From: Onthovicinus sp900555545
GTDB lineage: Bacteria; Bacillota; Clostridia; Oscillospirales; Acutalibacteraceae
DNA: 64,000 nt
NCBI GenBank assembly: GCA_949296915.1
Contig: CASFPX010000013.1
Location: 1 to 64,000, forward strand
Direction of reading: 5' to 3'
Each line of letters begins with the position of its first letter. Within the stretch, counting starts at the first letter, position 1. Both the position numbers and the translations under genes were made by a program. Shown piece after piece: positions 58,156 to 64,000 of this stretch. The notes under the pieces were generated by a model. The model did not search any database and was not told where the DNA came from. It was given only the letters and a program-made list of their open reading frames with translations.

Positions 58156-60252
58156 ATGAAAAATCAAAGCCGAAAGAGAAAAAATGTGATCGCATTGGCA
58201 GTATGCCTGGCTGTGATCCTTGTGTGCAGTTTTGCGGCACAGCTGATCTCTTCGCAGGGCGGGAAAATCAAAATTGAGCAGATCCAAATCGATTCCCGTG
58301 GGGCAATGCTCTCCGCGGATCTGTACTATCCCGCAGGGGTAAGCGACACGGACAGCCTGCCGGCGATTGTCGTGGCGCACGGCGCCGGTGTGACAAAGGG
58401 CAATATGCGCGGAATCGCGGAGGAGCTCGCCCGCCGTCAGTTCGTGGTGCTGAATGTCAACGGATACGGAACCGGCTTGAGCGAAATGCCCCCGAATGAT
58501 GAAAACGACATGGGCGAGCAGGGGCTGGATCTGTGGACCACGCCCAGCGGAATGCTGGATGCCGTGAACTTTGTCCGCACGCTCAACTTTGTGGATCCGG
58601 AGCGGATCGGTGTGGCCGGACACTCGCAGGGATCGAGAAGAGCGGGACAAACCGCGGTGATGGATTGTGGATATCTGAATTTTAACGATATCATGATCAA
58701 TGTGCTGTATGATACCTTCGGCCAGACTTTTACGGCCGAGGAGATCACTCGGGATGCCGATGCACTCGCGTCTGAGCGGCTGGATGAAGAGCAGCTCGCC
58801 TATTACACGCAGATTCGGGCTGAAAAGCGCGCGGAATACGACACCATGGTAAAGGCGGTGTGCCTGATCGGCGGTACGGCTGAAAACGGCGGCGCGGCCC
58901 AGACGGTCGAGGTGGCCGGCCACAGCGTGACCCGGAACTGTCAGGTGAATATGGCGTTGATCGGCGGAAACTACGATTTCGGTGTTGCGGCTTTCCCCAG
59001 CGGCGAGACGGCTAAGGAGAGCTGGCATATCACGGACGGAATGGAGCTGGAAAACTGGTATGTTCTCGATGACGAGACTGCCAGCAGCACTCAGCTGGGG
59101 AACATCTATGATCTCTCCGCCGACAGCAATACCGATCTTCAGGATGCGATTGAAAATCGCAGCACGCGCATCATCTGCCTCCATCCGGAGACACACAGTA
59201 AGAACTTTTTCTCGGTTCAGACGGCCCGGTATATTGTTAAATACTTTGAACAGGTATTCCAGTACAACGGCGGTGAGCTGGGCGCGGAGGGCGCCTCACC
59301 CGTAGATACGCAGAGTGTGATCTTCCTCTGGCGTGAGGGATTAAACTTTGTGGCGGCTATGGCGATGATCGCCATGCTGGCGCCTCTTGCCGGTCTGCTG
59401 TATGAGACAAAATTCTTTGTCTCCTGCGCTGGGACGAATGAACTGAACCCGACCGTGTACAGCAAAAAGAGATACTGGATTACGAGTGTGATTACGGCGG
59501 TCGCAGGCGGCGTGGCGATCTATATCGTCAATTCCATTTTCGCGCCGGGGCTGCCGAATATCGGGCTGTTCCCGCTCTTCCCGAGCTGGTGGCTGACGCC
59601 GATTTTCCTGGCGCTCTTTGCGGTGATTGCCATCATACAGCTGGTGGTGTTCCACCTGATCGACAAGAAGAAATACGGCCACTCCTTCATGCAGTCTCTG
59701 AACTTGAAGATGAAGGTGACATCCGTGCTGAAAACGCTGCTTGCGGCGGGTATCCTGATGCTGGCGGCATACGGGACGCTGACGGTTGTCAAATACCTGT
59801 TCAATCAGGACTTCAGGCTGTGGATGTACGCCTTTGAGGAGATGAAGGTGGAGTATTGGGGCGATGTGCTCAAATACGCACTGCTGATGTTCCCGCAGCT
59901 GCTTCTGGTAGGGGCCGCCATCAACTACGCGCCGCGCAGAGACATTCCCGGATGGCTGGATGAACTGCTCGTCGTTGTGTTCAACAGCGTTGGGATCTGG
60001 GTGGTTGCCATCATCAATATCCTTCTGCTCAACGGAGGATCCACGGAGATGTTCAGCAACTTTACCTCCACATACGGATTCCTCCTGTCGGTCCCGGTGG
60101 TGGTATTCCTCACCAGGCGGCTGTATAAAACGACAAAGAGCATCTGGCTGGGTGCGGCCGTGAATGCGCTGCTGCTCGCGTGGCAGCTTACGGCCATCGG
60201 ATACAATATCTACTGCGCGCAGAACTGGGCAAGCGTCTTCTTCAATGTGTAA
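58156..60252 (+). CDS. Alpha/beta-hydrolase fused to a multi-span membrane domain
   Basis: The 698-residue protein starts with a membrane anchor (about 11-31). An alpha/beta-hydrolase domain follows (about 40-380): oxyanion region VVAHGAG, nucleophile elbow GHSQG with Ser157, and a late His in CLHPETHSKNF. From about residue 395 to the end, roughly nine spans form a polytopic domain. The hydrolase is predicted to be outside. Fusion to a large membrane domain is unusual and suggests processing of a lipid-linked or exported substrate. GAGGTAAGGG precedes the ATG. Divergent MarR gene upstream. Confidence 0.8.
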   Translation: MKNQSRKRKNVIALAVCLAVILVCSFAAQLISSQGGKIKIEQIQIDSRGAMLSADLYYPAGVSDTDSLPAIVVAHGAGVTKGNMRGIAEELARRQFVVLNVNGYGTGLSEMPPNDENDMGEQGLDLWTTPSGMLDAVNFVRTLNFVDPERIGVAGHSQGSRRAGQTAVMDCGYLNFNDIMINVLYDTFGQTFTAEEITRDADALASERLDEEQLAYYTQIRAEKRAEYDTMVKAVCLIGGTAENGGAAQTVEVAGHSVTRNCQVNMALIGGNYDFGVAAFPSGETAKESWHITDGMELENWYVLDDETASSTQLGNIYDLSADSNTDLQDAIENRSTRIICLHPETHSKNFFSVQTARYIVKYFEQVFQYNGGELGAEGASPVDTQSVIFLWREGLNFVAAMAMIAMLAPLAGLLYETKFFVSCAGTNELNPTVYSKKRYWITSVITAVAGGVAIYIVNSIFAPGLPNIGLFPLFPSWWLTPIFLALFAVIAIIQLVVFHLIDKKKYGHSFMQSLNLKMKVTSVLKTLLAAGILMLAAYGTLTVVKYLFNQDFRLWMYAFEEMKVEYWGDVLKYALLMFPQLLLVGAAINYAPRRDIPGWLDELLVVVFNSVGIWVVAIINILLLNGGSTEMFSNFTSTYGFLLSVPVVVFLTRRLYKTTKSIWLGAAVNALLLAWQLTAIGYNIYCAQNWASVFFNV

Positions 60253-60420
60253 GAAAAGTTCTTTCTGCGCTGGCGCTTAAAAGAAAGGGTGTGGTATATG
60301 GGGCTCCGGAAGAGCGGAGAGACAAAAGAAGCTGTCCGCCGTCCGGAAACTTACCGGATTTCGGCAGAATGATGAAACAGTACGGTTCCACCCCCATACG
60401 CACCTGATTCAATGAATAAA
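60253..60420. other. Intergenic region without a supported gene
   Basis: A 24-codon ATG frame (60298) exists but has only a weak ribosome binding site. Nothing else was recognised. Confidence 0.4.
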
Positions 60421-60460
60421 ACGCGCTCCGGATCGGATGAATTCGGGGCGCGTTTTTTTG
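60421..60460 (+). terminator. Terminator after the hydrolase fusion gene
   Basis: ACGCGCTCCG (60421-60430) pairs with CGGGGCGCGT (60444-60453, one G-T pair), followed by seven T residues. Confidence 0.75.
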
Positions 60461-60508
60461 CACGGCTGAGGCAGTCACGGCGGGAGCTCAAAATTTTGCG
60501 TTTCCCCA

Positions 60509-60538
60509 TTGCAAAGGAATGATGTTTTATTGTATACT
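60509..60538 (+). promoter_or_regulatory. Promoter of the NatAB-like operon
   Basis: TTGCAA (60509-60514) and TATACT (60533-60538) are spaced by 18 bp; the start codon is about 18 bp downstream, so the leader is very short. Confidence 0.55.
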
Positions 60539-60555
60539 TGCCATGAGGTGATTTG

Positions 60556-61470
60556 ATGAAGCTTGAGGTTCGCGATCTATACAAGAGCTTTGGCCCCAAA
60601 GAGGTGCTTAAAGGGATCAGCTTTACAGCGGAGAGCGGCAAGGCGCTCGGTCTGCTCGGGCGCAACGGCGCCGGTAAAACGACGGCAATCCGCATTATTA
60701 TGGGCGTGCTGCCCGCAGGCTCCGGCGAGATCCTGCTCGACGGGCAAAAGCTGGATATCAACCGCGTGAAGGTCGGCTATCTGCCGGAGGAACGCGGCCT
60801 GTACCCTAAAAAACCGATCTTGGAGCAGCTTGTCTATTTTGGCCAGTTGCGCGGGATGACGGCCTCCGCAGCCAAAAAGAGCGCACAGGCATTGGTAGAG
60901 CGGCTCGGGATGCAGGAGTACCTGAATAAAAAGCGCAAGCTGATGACGCTCTCCAAGGGCAACCAGCAAAAGATTCAGCTGGCGGCGGCGCTGATTACGG
61001 ATCCCGATATTGTCATTCTTGACGAGCCCTTTTCCGGTCTGGATCCGGTCAATGCGATGCTTTTGGAGGAGATCGTCCGCGAGCGCATCGCCAAGGGGAA
61101 TATCGTCCTCTTTTCCAGCCACCAGATGAATTATATCGAGGAGTTCTGCGACAATATCGCCATCCTCAACGGCGGCCGGATCGCGCTCTCCGGTGGGATC
61201 CGCGAGATCAAGCGCGGCTACGACCGCAGTGTGATCCTGATTGACACGCAGCATCCGGAGCAGATTGAGGCGCTGTGCCGCACGATCCCGGAGGTTGTCA
61301 GCGGGACCGAGACAGCGGGCCATGTGGTCCGGGTGCAGATGACGTCCGGCAGCTGCAAGGCCGAGCTTCTGCGGGCAGTGGGCGGCGCCCGGGTGGATAT
61401 CGACGATTTCCGCGTATACGAGCCGTCGCTGAACGATATTTTTGTCAAGTATACGGAGGGCGGCGTATGA
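60556..61470 (+). CDS. ABC transporter ATP-binding protein (NatA-like)
   Basis: The ATG at 60556 follows GAGGTGATTTG and gives 304 residues. Walker A is GRNGAGKTT, the signature region is LSKGNQQKIQLAAAL and Walker B is VILDEPFSGLDP. The roughly 80-residue C-terminal extension (from about 220) is typical of DrrA/NatA exporters. It overlaps the permease gene by ATGA. It energises export; the substrate (Na+, drug or lipid) is unknown. Confidence 0.93.
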   Translation: MKLEVRDLYKSFGPKEVLKGISFTAESGKALGLLGRNGAGKTTAIRIIMGVLPAGSGEILLDGQKLDINRVKVGYLPEERGLYPKKPILEQLVYFGQLRGMTASAAKKSAQALVERLGMQEYLNKKRKLMTLSKGNQQKIQLAAALITDPDIVILDEPFSGLDPVNAMLLEEIVRERIAKGNIVLFSSHQMNYIEEFCDNIAILNGGRIALSGGIREIKRGYDRSVILIDTQHPEQIEALCRTIPEVVSGTETAGHVVRVQMTSGSCKAELLRAVGGARVDIDDFRVYEPSLNDIFVKYTEGGV

Positions 61471-62735
61471 AAAAGGGATTTGTCGTATTCAAATATGAAT
61501 TTATCAATCTGTTAAAGAACAAGGTGTTCCTTGCGATCACCCTTGTGCTGGTCGTCCTGATTTCGGCGCTGCTGTGCGCGCCCCGCATTGCGGAGGCCTT
61601 TGCAGCTTCTTCTTCCGGCGGAGAGGATGACACGCCCGGTTCCTCCGCAGTGGAGACCGAACGGGATCTAATGGCGCTTTATGTTCCATCCGGCTGCCCG
61701 GAAAACGCGCTGAAGGCCACGCTGCAGGCGGCCTTCCCGGAGCGGGAAGTTGTCCTCACCCAGGATGATGAGCAGACACTCAGGGCCAAGGTAGATTCCG
61801 GCGAGTTATCCTCCGCCGTAGTGCTGGAGGATTCGCTGCACTTCCGGTACATCGTCAAAACATCCGGAATTTATGACGTGGCGCAGTCGCAAATCGGGGA
61901 GGCGCTGGTGGCCGTCTATCAGAGCACTGCGCTCGCGCAGAGCGGCGTGGATATGGCGGTTGCCCAGCAGGTGCTCACCGCCTCCGCCAGCGGGGAGACC
62001 GTTGTCACCGGAACGGATCAGACGAGCAGCTTTTTGTACACGTTTATCATGATCTTTATCCTGTACTTTGCCATCCTGATGTATGGCCAGCTGATCTCCT
62101 CCGGCGTGGCGACGGAGAAGACCTCGCGCGCCATGGAGCTGCTTATCACCAGTGTCAAGCCGACGCAGCTGATCTTTGGCAAGGTAGTCGGCATTGGGAC
62201 GGCGGCGCTCACACAGCTGGTTGCCATTGGCGCCGCGGTGCTGGTCTTCTATCCGCTCAACCGGGATTACTGGGCCGACATCCCCATGATCCAGTCCCTT
62301 TTTGGCGTGACGCCGGAGTTGGTGGGGTATATGATCCTCTTCTTCCTGCTCGGGTTCTTCCTGTACGCGTTCCTGTTTGCGGCGCTGACCAGCCTGGCGA
62401 GCAAGATGGAGGATGTCAACACGCTGGTCATGCCGGTGATTTTGGTGTTCGTGGCCGCATTTATCGTGACCATGGTCTCCATGCAGTCGGGATCGGTGGA
62501 CAATGTGGTGATGAAGGCGTGTTCCTTTATCCCCTTTACCTCCCCCATGGCGATGTTCACCCGCATTACGATGGGTGAGGTCGCCGGCTGGGAGATCGTG
62601 CTCTCCGTCGCGATCCTGCTGGTGTCCAATGGGCTCGTATGTTGGCTCTCCGCCAAGATCTATAAGATCGGCGTGCTGCTCTACGGTTCCCGCCCCAAAA
62701 TGCGGGAGGTCTTTCAGATGCTCAAACATAGCTAA
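61467..62735 (+). CDS. ABC-2 type permease (NatB-like)
   Basis: The start at 61467 overlaps the ATPase stop and gives 422 residues. One N-terminal span (about 17-37) is followed by an external loop of about 150 residues and then five or six spans (from about 185), the NatB/YhaP topology. TSRAMELLITSVKPTQLIFGK is the conserved coupling helix. It forms the exporter with the ATPase. Confidence 0.92.
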   Translation: MKKGFVVFKYEFINLLKNKVFLAITLVLVVLISALLCAPRIAEAFAASSSGGEDDTPGSSAVETERDLMALYVPSGCPENALKATLQAAFPEREVVLTQDDEQTLRAKVDSGELSSAVVLEDSLHFRYIVKTSGIYDVAQSQIGEALVAVYQSTALAQSGVDMAVAQQVLTASASGETVVTGTDQTSSFLYTFIMIFILYFAILMYGQLISSGVATEKTSRAMELLITSVKPTQLIFGKVVGIGTAALTQLVAIGAAVLVFYPLNRDYWADIPMIQSLFGVTPELVGYMILFFLLGFFLYAFLFAALTSLASKMEDVNTLVMPVILVFVAAFIVTMVSMQSGSVDNVVMKACSFIPFTSPMAMFTRITMGEVAGWEIVLSVAILLVSNGLVCWLSAKIYKIGVLLYGSRPKMREVFQMLKHS

Positions 62736-62770
62736 TGCTTTGATTATTGTAGAAAAGAGGAAAAAATGTC

Positions 62771-64000
62771 ATGAAGAAAAAGTCCAAAATCATTGTGGGC
62801 GTCGTGGCGGGTGTCGCTGCGCTGGGGCTCATTGGCGGCGGGATTGCATACGCTGTCACGTACACGCCGCCGATTGAGCTCGAGTTCGGCGGGCCAAAGC
62901 TGACCGGGGATGACGCCATCACCGTCCCGGCCTCCGGCAATACCAAACGCGATGTCACGGCCACGCTCCACAGCAACGTGGAGTGGGGGGAGGACGGGAA
63001 CCTGCTCGTCTACCGCGATGCCAAAATGACCTATGAGCTTGACAAGGAGATCGAGGGCGTGACACTCGACGGCACGATGCTGATTGTCTCCAGCGACGTG
63101 AAGGAGGATGCCAAGCTCACACTCACTGCCACCGCCGAGCAGGATGGCAAGACATATACCAAAAAGCTGAAGATTGCCATCGATAAGGATGAGACGCTCA
63201 AAGACACGCCGGCCAACCCGCTCGAAAAGGAGGGCTATACCCTCGTCTTTAACGATGAGTTTAACGGCGACACGCTCGACTTTACCAAGTGGAGCCCCTA
63301 TTACCTGCGCAACTGGGTCGATAACGACGAGCGGACCAAGGCGAACTATTACTTTGAGGACGGCGCGCTGGTGCTGCGCAACAATCCGGACGATCAGTCC
63401 TGGAGCTCCCAGAACGATAATGTAAAAGTTAAGGGCATCATGTCCTACGAAAAATCCACCCTGCACAAGTTTGGCGATGTGGGATCGGGTGCGGTATTCT
63501 CCCGCGATATTCCCACATTTAATGGCTATGCCACCAAGTACGGCTACTTTGAGGTGCGTATGCGCCTGCCCGATACGAACGACGGCAGCCACTTTGCATG
63601 GTGGATGGTCGGCGTGCAGGGGGATGAGAATGCCACTTCCATGCTCGAGGGCGACACGCAGCGCTTCCAGAGCCACTATTCCAACGAGACGGGCGAGATC
63701 GATATCATTGAGACCTACCTCTCCCCGCTTGAGAACATGAAAAACTGGCGCCCGGTCATCCATCCCAACGGCACCACCACTTATGAGTACCATTGGCTGG
63801 ATCCCTACACGATCCCGGGCAACCCCTCCTCCGAGTACCATGTGTACGGTTTTGAATGGGATGAAAACGGCACAAAGTTTTACGTGGATGGCCAGCTTGC
63901 CAGCCAGAGCGACCGCAGCCCGAATTACCCAATGATGACATTCTTTACCACCTATGCATCCGGCGGCATGGGAACGGACCGCAATATCTACCCGAAGGAT
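62771..64000 (+). CDS. Secreted GH16-family glucanase-like protein (3' end outside window)
   Basis: The ATG follows GAGGAAAAAATGTC; 410 codons are open to the window edge. A signal peptide or anchor (about 8-28) precedes a small beta domain (about 35-140) with a substrate-free Ig-like look. The GH16 domain starts near residue 155 (YTLVFNDEFNGDTLDFTKW). The catalytic motif EIDIIE (Glu309, Asp311, Glu314) is intact. GH16 enzymes cleave beta-1,3/1,4-glucans, agars or xyloglucan; the exact substrate cannot be told. Confidence 0.9.
   Translation, partial: MKKKSKIIVGVVAGVAALGLIGGGIAYAVTYTPPIELEFGGPKLTGDDAITVPASGNTKRDVTATLHSNVEWGEDGNLLVYRDAKMTYELDKEIEGVTLDGTMLIVSSDVKEDAKLTLTATAEQDGKTYTKKLKIAIDKDETLKDTPANPLEKEGYTLVFNDEFNGDTLDFTKWSPYYLRNWVDNDERTKANYYFEDGALVLRNNPDDQSWSSQNDNVKVKGIMSYEKSTLHKFGDVGSGAVFSRDIPTFNGYATKYGYFEVRMRLPDTNDGSHFAWWMVGVQGDENATSMLEGDTQRFQSHYSNETGEIDIIETYLSPLENMKNWRPVIHPNGTTTYEYHWLDPYTIPGNPSSEYHVYGFEWDENGTKFYVDGQLASQSDRSPNYPMMTFFTTYASGGMGTDRNIYPKD

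Overview
The window reads as chromosome of a fairly GC-rich Bacillota/Clostridia bacterium, probably an Oscillospirales-type gut organism. This rests on Gram-positive style ribosome binding sites, a rpmG-secE-nusG-rplKA-rplJL cluster, a feedback-type (Arg62) glutamine synthetase I, KtrAB, an RsgI-like anti-sigma factor, a sortase-type surface protein and abundant carbohydrate-active enzymes. The lineage is an inference; no rRNA or tRNA gene was found.

Layout. 0-5.3 kb (minus): YbaK-type deacylase, pyrE, glnA and a GH2 beta-mannosidase. 5.5-9.4 kb (plus): rpmG, secE, nusG, rplK, rplA, an L10 leader, rplJ and rplL; rpoB does not follow. 9.5-16.5 kb: a small unknown gene, an FAD oxidoreductase, and an ABC transporter with a two-component system whose kinase looks intramembrane-sensing. 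16.7-22.4 kb (minus): two secreted or anchored metallophosphoesterases flanking a GH28 enzyme. 22.7-28.8 kb: rarA, a P-loop kinase, ktrB-ktrA, a nicotinamidase-like hydrolase and an XRE regulator. 29.2-35.5 kb: a divergent TetR-controlled locus with FGGY kinase and EEP hydrolase on one side, and a GSA-type aminotransferase and tandem class II aldolase protein on the other. 35.9-39.9 kb: a small protein behind a perfect sigma-A promoter, a membrane-anchored GH18 protein, and mgtE.

40.3-42.8 kb (minus): an ECF sigma factor, its RsgI-like anti-sigma factor, and a secreted protein made almost wholly of 11-residue repeats. The anti-sigma C-terminus carries the same 11-residue unit.

43.0-54.2 kb (plus): a gap-free phage-derived cluster with terminase, portal, protease-like protein, capsid, neck, a LysM baseplate protein, hub, spike, gp25, gpJ, gpI and a fibre-like protein. 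It has no tail sheath, tape measure, integrase, replication or lysis gene. Where a PBSX-type module has the chaperones and tape measure, there is only a 44-residue ORF.

54.3-64 kb: a Ca2+-type P-type ATPase behind a leader with a strong terminator, a MarR regulator, a hydrolase-membrane fusion, a NatAB-like ABC exporter, and the start of a GH16 enzyme that runs off the window.

The two best candidates for undescribed systems are the sigma/anti-sigma/hendecad locus and the short-tailed phage-like cluster beside it. The divergent kinase/aldolase/aminotransferase locus comes next. All coordinates and motifs were read by eye; no homology search was run.
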